A stretch of DNA of 26,015 bases, taken from Deferribacteres bacterium (GTDB lineage: Bacteria > Nitrospirota > Thermodesulfovibrionia > UBA6902). The notes below the pieces were generated by a model. That model was not told the DNA's origin, searched no databases, and was given only the letters and a program-made list of their open reading frames with translations. The position numbers and the translations under genes are program-made. This document shows, one piece after another, positions 6,582 to 13,258 of this stretch (position 1 is its first letter; every line of letters begins with the position of its first letter). The stretch covers positions 1 through 26,015 of the forward strand of contig JAUVPO010000003.1 in assembly GCA_030598625.1 (NCBI GenBank), read 5' to 3'.

Positions 6582-7265
6582 ATGTTTAAAAAATTTGTAG
6601 ACAATGTGGAAAATCTCAAACCAAGCGATAATGTTACAGATAATAATTACAGTAAAACAGACGATAACATAAAAAAAGACAATAATGGATCGGGGCTTGG
6701 GAAGGGTATCAGCAATGATATCAGCAGCAAAATTGTAAGTGAAAAAACCAGCAACGGAAAAATAAACACTATCCTAAAGGGAAGCAAAGTGACGGGAGAT
6801 ATCAATATTACATGCGATTTAGAGTTGAGCGGTGAGATTGAGGGCAATATTACCTCAAAACAAAATTCCAACATTGTTATCAAAGGTGTCTGTAAGGGAA
6901 ACGTGGAAACCGGGGAAGGCAATGTTGACATTGAGGGAGAATTGGAAGGCGGCAATATTACAGCAGGCCGTAATGTATCCATCCTGGGCAAGTTCAACGG
7001 GGGAGAGATAAAGGCAAACGGCAAGATATATATAAACGGCGAATTCAATGGCAAACTGGAATGTAATGAAGTCGAAATAGGCCCCAATGCCCAGGGGAAA
7101 GGTGAATTATTCTATAAAAATCACATCTCCATTTCCAGGGGAGCTAAAATTGAAGCGCAGATAACCCAGCTCCGGAAAGAACCCGTCGTTGAAAATGCAT
7201 CTCCCGAGAATAATGTTGTAGATATTAAGCTTCCTGTCAAAAAAGAATTGGAAGCAAAGGGGTAA
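6582..7265 (+). CDS. Bactofilin (polymer-forming cytoskeletal protein)
   Basis: A 227-aa bactofilin (DUF583, PF04519). These proteins self-assemble without nucleotides into filaments at the membrane and organise cell-shape or envelope machinery. An Asn/Lys-rich, probably disordered N-terminus (about 60 residues) precedes the right-handed beta-helix made of short hydrophobic-glycine rungs, from 'ILKGSKVTGDINITCDLELSGEIEGNI' through 'GKIYINGEFNGKLECNEVEIGP'. A Lys/Glu-rich tail follows. The frame is open from an ATG at 6555, but the ATG at 6582 is preferred because GGAGGG lies 5-6 bases before it. The two starts share the same 12 bases, ATGTTTAAAAAA, a small direct repeat. No peptidoglycan peptidase gene, the common partner, is next to it. 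Confidence 0.92.
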   Translation: MFKKFVDNVENLKPSDNVTDNNYSKTDDNIKKDNNGSGLGKGISNDISSKIVSEKTSNGKINTILKGSKVTGDINITCDLELSGEIEGNITSKQNSNIVIKGVCKGNVETGEGNVDIEGELEGGNITAGRNVSILGKFNGGEIKANGKIYINGEFNGKLECNEVEIGPNAQGKGELFYKNHISISRGAKIEAQITQLRKEPVVENASPENNVVDIKLPVKKELEAKG

Positions 7266-7332
7266 CTGCCAATACCTTGATTCATTAGAGATAATTCAAA
7301 AATGATGGTCCATTTTGTGAATATATTATAAT

Positions 7333-7462
7333 GAGGTTCTTGCAAAAGTCCTCTATTTGATCCTGAATTTACTTCAGGGTTAAATAACACTTTGATTTTT
7401 CAAGATTCTGAAAAAGCTCAGAATGAGAGTTGTTGCTATTTTCAAACTTTTGCAAGAGCCTC
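7333..7462. mobile_element. 130-bp MITE-like element with 17-bp inverted ends
   Basis: The ends GAGGTTCTTGCAAAAGT (7333-7349) and ACTTTTGCAAGAGCCTC (7446-7462) are inverted repeats with one mismatch. The interior contains two further hairpins: CCTGAA/TTCAGG (near 7362-7378) and ATTCTGA/TCAGAAT (7405-7424). There is no ORF. Size, terminal inverted repeats and lack of coding capacity fit a miniature inverted-repeat element or an intergenic hairpin repeat. No clear target-site duplication was seen, and only one copy was noticed here. Confidence 0.5.
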
Positions 7463-7548
7463 TAAGGATTACAATTCAAAAATAATTTTTGTTGTTAGTG
7501 CAGGACATAAAATAGCAAAATAAATAAGCCGGTAACTGAGCTAACGCT

Positions 7549-8067
7549 CTATTCTTTTTTCTGATTCTCAAAATCGCCTGCAATTTTTTCAAGGTTTTCT
7601 GTTATATACTTTCCGAGGTCCTCCGCTTCTTCTGAAGTTATACTTTTAATGTCATTAGACAGACCTTCAATTTCCGTTTCATCCATATCAATTGTCCTGT
7701 TAATCGTAAAAGAATCGATTTCACCATCATCGAGCAATACCCCGCAGGCTCCCACCGCACCTATAAACTCACCTTTAACAAATATTGGCACAACCATTTT
7801 CAACAAACCGGCATCACACTCTACTATAGCAGGTCTTTTACTTCGTTTTGCCATTCCGGCAATGTTCATATGAGCAACCGCGCAAATAAAGCTCTGACCC
7901 CTGTCGTCCGCTTTAATAGCCGGACATAAACGGTTTACCCACTGCTTATAGTCAGAAATCCTGAATCCATCAATATTAAACACGTTTACATCCAGACCGG
8001 ATCTTTCATGAATTTCCCTTTCCAACTCCATCCAGTTTTCAAGAGGCAAAATGTCAGTAAGTTTCAT
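7549..8067 (-). CDS. Stand-alone PocR ligand-binding domain protein
   Basis: A 172-aa protein composed of a PocR sensory domain (PF10114), a PAS-like fold often found in front of histidine kinases, GGDEF or AraC outputs. Recognisable parts are 'GLDVNVFNIDGFRISDY', 'NRLCPAIKADDRGQSFICAVAHMNIA', 'VECDAGLLKMVVPIFVKGEFIGAVGACG'. Cys48, Cys62, Cys84 and Cys108 are the family's conserved cysteine positions and suggest a metal or redox centre. No output domain follows; the C-terminus is a short helix-rich tail ending in lysines. It may act through a partner protein. The ribosome-binding site is GGAGTGG before ATG 8067. Confidence 0.8.
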   Translation of the reverse strand: MKLTDILPLENWMELEREIHERSGLDVNVFNIDGFRISDYKQWVNRLCPAIKADDRGQSFICAVAHMNIAGMAKRSKRPAIVECDAGLLKMVVPIFVKGEFIGAVGACGVLLDDGEIDSFTINRTIDMDETEIEGLSNDIKSITSEEAEDLGKYITENLEKIAGDFENQKKE

Positions 8068-8137
8068 CTTTCCACTCCGTTACGTCTATTAAGCTTACCG
8101 TAAATGCATTATATATTAAAACAAATTATTGTATTAA

Positions 8138-8179
8138 CCCAAAAAATGCGGGTGTTGTGAAACACCCGCATTTTTTGGG
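8138..8179 (-). terminator. Strong intrinsic terminator (bidirectional)
   Basis: Two perfect 19-base arms (8138-8156 and 8161-8179) enclose a 4-base loop; each arm carries CGGGTGTT or its complement plus an A/T run of six. Read on the minus strand, the G+C-rich stem is followed by TTTTTT, as in a Rho-independent terminator. It ends the minus-strand PEP-CTERM transcript and insulates the PocR gene. Confidence 0.85.
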
Positions 8180-8293
8180 CTAACTGACACGGGATCCTGA
8201 TAGTTTTGTTATAATCCAGACTTACGAACCCCAGATGGAGTTTACCACATGATTAGAGAAGAAGCAGGAATGACATAAAAGGAATAGATCTTT

Positions 8294-9031
8294 TTAATGA
8301 ATGATATTATATGAGTTACTCGCTTTGTCTTTTCTCTCTTTCCAGTAACGCCTGCCGGCTAAAACTGCTCCGCCTGTTATAAAGAGGATTGAACTTATCG
8401 GCTCCGGAATAATAGGGGGATTAGATCCACCATCCGGCCGAGGAATAAAATCAAGCTTATCATTGCTATCAAAATTTGCAATTGCTAACGCATCATTATA
8501 GGCAAAAACCTTGCTTCCCTTAATGGATCCACTTTTGGCAACGAAATTTCCCCACACAGGGTCAGAAGATGTTTCAAACGTAATTCTCATGGATTCAGCA
8601 TCATTAATATCCCATTTAATTCCATAGATCGAATTAGGCAAATTGATGTTTCCGGACTTGGCCCACTTTTTTGGTCCTTCCTGAGAATATTCAGCACCAT
8701 TGACCAAGATATTTGTTAAAACAGTATCTTCGTCAGTGATCTCAAGTATAAAGTTAGAAAGACTTTTTTTACTCCAGTCAATTGAATATTCATAAGACCA
8801 TAATTGCATGTTAAGATCATATGAAATATCCCATGAAATGGAGAAATCAGGCCATCCGACTGAACCACCCGAAAGGCCCCCTTTGGAGTTAGAGGGATTG
8901 TAACTATCGATATCAAATGTGCGCTGGTCCTCAAGGTCACTGAAACCTATACTTTCTCCCCATATACCTGCATTAGCAGAAGTAATCAAAAGAAATAAAA
9001 CAGTAATCAGTATAACTATCACCCTATACAT
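8294..9031 (-). CDS. PEP-CTERM sorting domain protein
   Basis: An exported 245-aa protein. The N-terminal signal peptide (MYRVIVILITVLFLLITSANA) precedes a Gly/Asp/Ser-rich beta domain of no recognised family. The C-terminus is a classic PEP-CTERM signal: Pro-Glu-Pro ('IIPEPISSILF'), a hydrophobic helix, then a basic cluster (AGRRYWKERK). Exosortases cut at this signal and attach the protein to the envelope or extracellular matrix. No exosortase gene is in the window. The frame is open further upstream to 9100, but the ATG at 9031 is chosen because GGAGG lies 8 bases before it and the signal peptide begins there. It overlaps none of, and lies 4 bases after, the 68-aa gene. Confidence 0.85.
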   Translation of the reverse strand: MYRVIVILITVLFLLITSANAGIWGESIGFSDLEDQRTFDIDSYNPSNSKGGLSGGSVGWPDFSISWDISYDLNMQLWSYEYSIDWSKKSLSNFILEITDEDTVLTNILVNGAEYSQEGPKKWAKSGNINLPNSIYGIKWDINDAESMRITFETSSDPVWGNFVAKSGSIKGSKVFAYNDALAIANFDSNDKLDFIPRPDGGSNPPIIPEPISSILFITGGAVLAGRRYWKERKDKASNSYNIIH

Positions 9032-9035
9032 TGTG

Positions 9036-9242
9036 TTATCCTCCGTTACCCTCAAGATATATGGTCTTATATATTTCACATGCTTCAAAATATTGGCCAC
9101 AGAAATAAACTGTCTTCTCTATGTCCTGACTGCCCATTTTAATGCAGAAACAATTAGCAGCAGGTTTTCGGACAAAAGGACATAGTCCTTTTTTAAAAGA
9201 TGTCGCCAATATTTTATTCTCTATCGCTTTTTCTTTTAACAT
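9036..9242 (-). CDS. Small five-cysteine protein (68 aa)
   Basis: A 68-aa soluble protein with Cys21, Cys31, Cys33, Cys48 and Cys55 in the pattern 'CPFVRKPAANCFC ... YFCGQYFEACEIYK'. The Cys-Pro start, CxC and terminal C-x6-C-x-I-Y look like a compact metal-binding module. I recall similar small proteins as uncharacterised but cannot name a family. It has AAGGGA six bases before its ATG. Its stop lies 4 bases before the PEP-CTERM start, so the two genes form one unit. A possible sigma-54 promoter lies immediately upstream. Confidence 0.65.
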   Translation of the reverse strand: MLKEKAIENKILATSFKKGLCPFVRKPAANCFCIKMGSQDIEKTVYFCGQYFEACEIYKTIYLEGNGG

Positions 9243-9672
9243 ATCGGTTCCCTTATATCGAATCTTTATTCAAAATCCATGCCAGAAAAATAAAATTTAA
9301 TTTAATTATTGTTTTTCTATTAATAAACAGTTAGTTATAACAATAAAACGACTATGTCATCTATTTAAAAAAACAGGCTTTTGATGGTATTGTCCCGTAA
9401 CAAGATGTAACATGAATGTGTCAGTGACACATTATTTCATCTTTCTTTAATATCCCTCCTTCCACCATAAGTCACCTATTTCAGGTCGTGTATATGCCTG
9501 TCCTGAAATATTTCAAAATCTCTGATGAATAGCCTTGAAAGGAATTTAGCAGTTTTTTTCAACAGGGGATACTATCATTATTATCAGGTGCGATTTCTAC
9601 AGGTTTATGTTAGAAACAGGAGTGGGAAAATGAGCTTGTTCAAGGAGGTAAAGTATTGAATTGCGGGAAATG
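9243..9672. other. 430-bp intergenic gap with inverted repeats
   Basis: No gene is seen. Besides the possible sigma-54 promoter it holds a 19-bp palindrome around a single central base (AATGTGTCA-G-TGACACATT, 9415-9433). It also holds a 9-bp-stem hairpin (TATTTCAGG 9477-9485, CCTGAAATA 9502-9510) and, near 9641, an AAGGAGG with no credible gene after it. The palindrome could be a binding site of a dimeric regulator acting upstream of the minus-strand pair. pth ends at 9673 without an intrinsic terminator. Confidence 0.5.
9269..9284 (-). promoter_or_regulatory. Possible sigma-54 promoter
   Basis: On the minus strand TGGCATG-GATT-TTGAA resembles the -24/-12 consensus TGGCACG-N4-TTGCW, with GG then 10 bases then GA in place of GC. 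Transcription would start near 9257, about 15 bases before the ATG of the 68-aa gene. The GC-to-GA change weakens the call. The fit is of interest because PEP-CTERM genes in several Gram-negatives are under sigma-54 control. Confidence 0.35.
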
Positions 9673-10230
9673 TTACTCTCTATGAAACCTGTTCTGGGCG
9701 CAGGAAATACCCTTATCGAGGATTATCGGGATTGCATCGGCTGCCTTTTCAACAGCCTCCTTCACAACTTGTCGTTCCTTTTTCTTAAAAGTGCTCAGTA
9801 CATATCTCTCTGCAGGAATTCTATCGGAACGTCCAATGCCTATTTTTAATCTGATAAAATCTTTTGAACCTAAACTTCCTATTATGGATTCAATACCCCT
9901 ATGACCACCGGAAGATCCCGTCTTTCTTATCCTGATAACGCCGGTATCCAGATCAATATCATCATGCACTACAAGTATGTTGTCTGCTTCGTCGAATCTC
10001 TTGATAGCATCTCTCACTGCAACACCGCTTTTATTCATATAAGTAAGAGGCTTTATGAGGACCGCTTCCTGATTTCCAATAAGGCCCCTTCCATATGTAT
10101 AATGCTTAGCCTTTTGATTTAAAGACACAGACTCTCTTATTGCCAGCGCGTCGACAACCATAAATCCGATGTTGTGTCTAGTCTCTTCATAAGCATCTCC
10201 CGGATTGCCCAGGCCTACCACGAGCCACAT
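9673..10230 (-). CDS. pth: Peptidyl-tRNA hydrolase
   Basis: A 185-aa Pth, which recycles tRNA by hydrolysing the ester bond of peptidyl-tRNA released from stalled ribosomes. Near-complete active-site set: Asn9 (GLGNPG), catalytic His19 (TRHNIGF), Asn66 (MNKSG) and Asp91 (VHDDIDL). At the position of E. coli Asn114 the sequence is GGHRG, with Arg instead of Asn; this is a variant I believe also occurs in other bacterial Pth. Length is normal. It follows rplY by 9 bases in the same transcript, an arrangement (prs-rplY-pth) conserved across many bacteria. Confidence 0.96.
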   Translation of the reverse strand: MWLVVGLGNPGDAYEETRHNIGFMVVDALAIRESVSLNQKAKHYTYGRGLIGNQEAVLIKPLTYMNKSGVAVRDAIKRFDEADNILVVHDDIDLDTGVIRIRKTGSSGGHRGIESIIGSLGSKDFIRLKIGIGRSDRIPAERYVLSTFKKKERQVVKEAVEKAADAIPIILDKGISCAQNRFHRE

Positions 10231-10239
10231 AAGAATAAA

Positions 10240-10935
10240 TTATTTCTCTTTCTGTTTTTTTCCTTCTTTTTGTTCTTTCTGTGGCTCTTCCTCCTCCTTG
10301 CCCTTGGCCTTTACCAATTCAGGCTCTGCGGCTTCCTCCACGGCAGCTTCCACAGGAGCAACCTCCTCTACAACAGGGGCGGAGACTGTAAGTATAACTT
10401 CACCGGGACCAGTAACAATCTTTACGCCTTGCAGCGGCTCAAGATCACTAACATGAAGAGAGTTGCCGATCTCTATAAACTCTGCATCAATTTCAATCCT
10501 GTCGGGTATTTGCGTAGGAAGACATTCCACCTCAACTTCCCTCAAACGATACTGCAAAATCCCTCCCAGTTTGACACCCGCAGGCTGCTTGACTATTACA
10601 AGAGGAACCATAACTTTTACGCTTTTTTCAAGTGAAACTTTGATAAAGTCAACATGCAAAAGTTTATCGGACACCGGATCCAACTGATAATCTTTCACAA
10701 GGACCGGGTGTTCGGACGATTTTGCTCCATCCTCATTGAGTTCGATGGTAATCAGAGAATGTTCTCCAACCCCTGACGATATGAGATTAGTCATTTCTTT
10801 GCCCTGAACTTTTATCGGGGTGGATTCTCCATTGTCATAAACTACCGCAGGCAGCACGCCCATCCTTCTTAAACTTCTGGCGCCGCCCTTTCCTCTTTCC
10901 TGTCTTTTATCAGCTTTAACTAATATTTTCTTCAT
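10240..10935 (-). CDS. rplY: 50S ribosomal protein L25 (CTC type)
   Basis: A 231-aa L25/general stress protein Ctc, which binds 5S rRNA. The N-terminal L25 domain (about 1-95: 'ERGKGGARSLRRMGVLPAVVYDNGE', 'HPVLVKDYQLDPVSDKLLHVDF') is followed by the TL5-type C-terminal beta domain ('VKVMVPLVIVKQPAGVKLGGIL ... VECLPTQIPDRIEIDAEFIEIG'). The last ~45 residues form an Ala/Glu then Lys/Glu low-complexity tail. The start has GGAGG about 10 bases upstream. It lies between prs and pth. Confidence 0.95.
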   Translation of the reverse strand: MKKILVKADKRQERGKGGARSLRRMGVLPAVVYDNGESTPIKVQGKEMTNLISSGVGEHSLITIELNEDGAKSSEHPVLVKDYQLDPVSDKLLHVDFIKVSLEKSVKVMVPLVIVKQPAGVKLGGILQYRLREVEVECLPTQIPDRIEIDAEFIEIGNSLHVSDLEPLQGVKIVTGPGEVILTVSAPVVEEVAPVEAAVEEAAEPELVKAKGKEEEEPQKEQKEGKKQKEK

Positions 10936-11049
10936 CTATTTCATCCTCCATAAATTTTTTAAAGGGTTCAACGATGCTATAATTCAGTGTCTCAATTTAA
11001 GTTAAAAAAATAATTTCACCGCCGGAATCCCCGACTCACATAATCCTTT

Positions 11050-11991
11050 TCAAATAAATAGTGAACTAACCGATGTTTCCTCGTGTATTCTTTTTATGGC
11101 CTCACCCAGCAGCGAAGCTACAGAAAGTACTTTAAGTTTCTTGCATCTTTCCTTTTTTTCATCCATTGGTATTGTGTTGGTCACAATCACCTCTTCAAGC
11201 GAAGACTTATTAATATTATCCAATGCAGAGCCTGAAAGTACAGCATGAGCGCACGCTGCTACAACAGATTTTGCGCCATTCTCTTTAATTGCAGACGCCG
11301 CCTGAGTAATAGTTCCCGCCGTATCTATCATATCATCAAAAAGAATAGCGTCCTTATCTCTAACATCTCCGATAACATGCATAACTTCCGATACATTTGC
11401 CTTCTCCCTGCGCTTATCTATAATTGCAAGCGAAGCATTCAATCTCTTTGCAAATGCCCTTGCCCTTTCAACACCTCCGGCATCCGGAGATACAATGACA
11501 ATATTATCTGAATAAGTTCGTTTTACATATTCCGAAAGCACAGGAGTTGAATAAAGATGATCAACGGGGATATCAAAAAATCCCTGGATTTGCCCAGCGT
11601 GTAAATCTATGGTAAGCACCCTGTTGATTCCGATTGAGGTTAACAGGTCTGCAACAAGTCTCGCTGAGATAGGGACCCTCGGCTGGGACTTTCTGTCCTG
11701 TCTGGCATAACCATAATAAGGTATAACAGCTGTAATCTTATTAGCGGAAGCGCGTTTTAACGCATCTATCATCAGAAGCAATTCCATAATATTATTGTTT
11801 ACCGGCATACAGGTAGACTGGACTACAAAAACATCCGTGCCTCTAACGTTCTCATTAATCTGGACCATTATTTCACCGTCACTAAAGGTATCGACAGTTG
11901 CGTCACCAACAGGAATTTTCAGAAAATCCGCAATCTCTTTTGCTAACTCTTTATTGGAATTACCTGTAAATAATTTAATACCCTCTGGCAT
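11050..11991 (-). CDS. prs: Ribose-phosphate pyrophosphokinase
   Basis: Makes PRPP from ribose 5-phosphate and ATP for nucleotide, His, Trp and NAD synthesis. Family motifs are 'IKLFTGNSNKELAKEIADFL', 'DTFSDGEIMVQINENVRG', 'IPYYGYARQDRK', the flexible-loop region 'VSPDAGGVERARAFAKRL' and the PRPP-binding loop 'ILFDDMIDTAGTI'. An ATG at 12018 is in frame, but the ATG at 11991 has GGGGG four bases before it and gives the usual 313-aa length starting just ahead of the conserved core. It follows tRNA-Gln and precedes rplY. Confidence 0.96.
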   Translation of the reverse strand: MPEGIKLFTGNSNKELAKEIADFLKIPVGDATVDTFSDGEIMVQINENVRGTDVFVVQSTCMPVNNNIMELLLMIDALKRASANKITAVIPYYGYARQDRKSQPRVPISARLVADLLTSIGINRVLTIDLHAGQIQGFFDIPVDHLYSTPVLSEYVKRTYSDNIVIVSPDAGGVERARAFAKRLNASLAIIDKRREKANVSEVMHVIGDVRDKDAILFDDMIDTAGTITQAASAIKENGAKSVVAACAHAVLSGSALDNINKSSLEEVIVTNTIPMDEKKERCKKLKVLSVASLLGEAIKRIHEETSVSSLFI

Positions 11992-12018
11992 GTTACCCCC
12001 TATAAAAATTTCGGTCAT

Positions 12019-12045
12019 CAGCTAACAATCGACGGTTGTTAGCTG
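12019..12045 (-). promoter_or_regulatory. Hairpin in the prs leader
   Basis: Perfect 10-base arms CAGCTAACAA (12019-12028) and TTGTTAGCTG (12036-12045) flank a 7-base loop. On the minus strand it lies in the prs 5' UTR, between the candidate promoter and the ribosome-binding site, and abuts the rejected upstream ATG. It lacks a T run, so a leader structure is more likely than a terminator. Confidence 0.45.
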
Positions 12046-12061
12046 ATAGTAAGCATTTCTA

Positions 12062-12091
12062 AATATATTTAACAAATCTTATTTTATTCAA
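12062..12091 (-). promoter_or_regulatory. Candidate sigma-70 promoter for prs
   Basis: On the minus strand TTGAAT (12086-12091) and TATATT (12062-12067) are 18 bases apart, 4/6 and 5/6 matches. Transcription would begin near 12055, between the tRNA and prs, giving a leader of about 65 bases that contains the 12019-12045 hairpin. Confidence 0.35.
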
Positions 12092-12128
12092 ATATTCTCT
12101 GCCCGACAACCACTATTAAGTTTAAATA

Positions 12129-12203
12129 TGGCTGGGGCGGGAGGATTCGAACCTCCGAATGGGAGAACCAAAATCTCCTGACTTGCCGCTTGTCGACGCC
12201 CCA
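12129..12203 (-). tRNA. tRNA-Gln (UUG)
   Basis: A complete 75-nt cloverleaf with encoded CCA. The acceptor arms TGGGGCG and CGCCCCA pair fully, ahead of discriminator G and CCA. The anticodon stem GGAGA/TCTCC holds the loop TTTTGGT, so the anticodon is UUG (codons CAA, CAG by wobble). The T arm GGAGG-TTCGAAT-CCTCC is canonical. It sits between ispE and prs, a position seen in many bacterial genomes. Confidence 0.97.
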
Positions 12204-12249
12204 AATACCCTGTGGAAGTTTAGAGTTAAACAGTAATAGGTAACATCTG

Positions 12250-12278
12250 ATTTTAGCTTAGGAACTCTTAATTTCCAA
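12250..12278 (-). promoter_or_regulatory. Candidate promoter for tRNA-Gln
   Basis: On the minus strand TTGGAA (12273-12278) and TAAAAT (12250-12255) are 17 bases apart, 4/6 and 5/6 matches. The start of transcription would be near 12243, about 40 bases ahead of the tRNA. It lies immediately past the ispE stop codon, so the tRNA need not depend on ispE read-through. Confidence 0.45.
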
Positions 12279-12279
12279 T

Positions 12280-13182
12280 TTAATCGATTATGGTCCGCAC
12301 AGCAACAGTCCAAAACCCGGCAAATGTCCGTGAAGCGACTTCCGCTTTTTTGCGTGAATCAAACACCCCGAATACAGCAGAACCGCTTCCACTCATTAAG
12401 GAACATACAGCCCCCGCATCAAGCAATCTTTCCTTTATTTCAGCGATTACAGGGAAGCCCTTTATGGTAACTAACTCAAGGTCATTTGAAGCAATACCGG
12501 CTAAATAACCCAATTCGGCTTTTTCAATTTTACTGATAAAGTGCTCAATATTATTTACTTTTCCGGCTTTTTTTGTCAACTCGCACTGAGCCTGCTCCGA
12601 CCTTGGATTTTTCCCGTTCTCATACACTGAGGCGCCGGAAGCAGCAAAGGTTTTATATACCCATGCCGTTGAGACATCAAAGGGAGGTTTTACAAGTAAA
12701 ATATTTATTGTTTTCAAAGCGTTGCGAGAAACTATCCTTTCACCCCTGCCGTGCGCCAAAGAAAGCGCTCCGTTGAGAAAAAAAGGGACATCAGAGCCTA
12801 ATTTTTCCGCCGCCTTGAAAATGTCCTCTCTGGAAAGATTCAGTGACCACAATTTATTCAAACCACAGAGCGTCGCTGCTGCGTCACTGCTTCCTCCGCC
12901 GAGACCGGCGCCGACCGGTATATTTTTATCAAGATAAATCAGAGCGCCGGCTTCAACGCTGTATTCATTCTTCAGAAACATCGCTGCCTTGAAAACCAGG
13001 TTTTCTTCAGTGGGGATCCGGCCATCCGTTTCCAGTATTAAATCTTCCGATGGAGCAAACGTAAGAACATCGTAGAGGGTGATTTTTTGAATAAGGCTTA
13101 TAATCTCATGAAATCCGTCATTGCGCAAGCCAAGGACTTTTAAAAACCAGTTAATCTTTGCAGGGGCATTTAAGGTAAGCAT
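12280..13182 (-). CDS. ispE: 4-diphosphocytidyl-2-C-methyl-D-erythritol kinase
   Basis: A 300-aa GHMP kinase of the MEP (non-mevalonate) isoprenoid pathway, which phosphorylates CDP-ME at the 2-hydroxyl. Shown by the N-terminal 'APAKINWFLKVLG' with catalytic Lys9, the ATP loop 'PVGAGLGGGSSDAAA' (89-103), 'AEKLGSDVPFFLNG' with the catalytic Asp, and the C-terminal 'SLMSGSGSAVFGVFD'. Asn11 is followed by Trp where Leu is usual, a minor change. Length is typical. It opens the ispE – tRNA-Gln – prs – rplY – pth block and lies 76 bases after the TPR gene. Confidence 0.96.
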   Translation of the reverse strand: MLTLNAPAKINWFLKVLGLRNDGFHEIISLIQKITLYDVLTFAPSEDLILETDGRIPTEENLVFKAAMFLKNEYSVEAGALIYLDKNIPVGAGLGGGSSDAAATLCGLNKLWSLNLSREDIFKAAEKLGSDVPFFLNGALSLAHGRGERIVSRNALKTINILLVKPPFDVSTAWVYKTFAASGASVYENGKNPRSEQAQCELTKKAGKVNNIEHFISKIEKAELGYLAGIASNDLELVTIKGFPVIAEIKERLLDAGAVCSLMSGSGSAVFGVFDSRKKAEVASRTFAGFWTVAVRTIID

Positions 13183-13258
13183 ATAAAAATTGACCTAAAG
13201 CAGGTAGTAACATGAAAACAAAGATATAAAATCAACTAATTTACCGGCTCACCGCTTT

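Noticed and set aside
6647..7087. 146-aa open frame antisense to bactofilin
   Set aside because: Low-complexity Pro/Leu/Ser translation mirrors the repetitive beta-helix gene; no ribosome-binding site.
7333..7462. Inverted ends as one large terminator stem
   Set aside because: The arms are ~96 bases apart, with internal hairpins and no T run, so a mobile or repeat element fits better.
8138..8179. Long inverted repeat as a transposon end or CRISPR repeat
   Set aside because: Single copy, 4-base loop and flanking A/T runs fit an intrinsic terminator; no repeat-spacer array occurs anywhere in the window.
9661..9849. Plus-strand ORF after an AAGGAGG near 9642
   Set aside because: It is antisense to the conserved 3' end of pth, needs a TTG start 12 bases from the Shine-Dalgarno, and encodes nothing recognisable.
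11992..12018. Upstream in-frame ATG of prs as the start
   Set aside because: It abuts a hairpin stem and lacks a Shine-Dalgarno; GGGGG before 11991 and family length favour the later start.
12019..12045. prs leader hairpin as a terminator of the tRNA transcript
   Set aside because: No T run on either strand and modest G+C; it is upstream of the prs ribosome-binding site.
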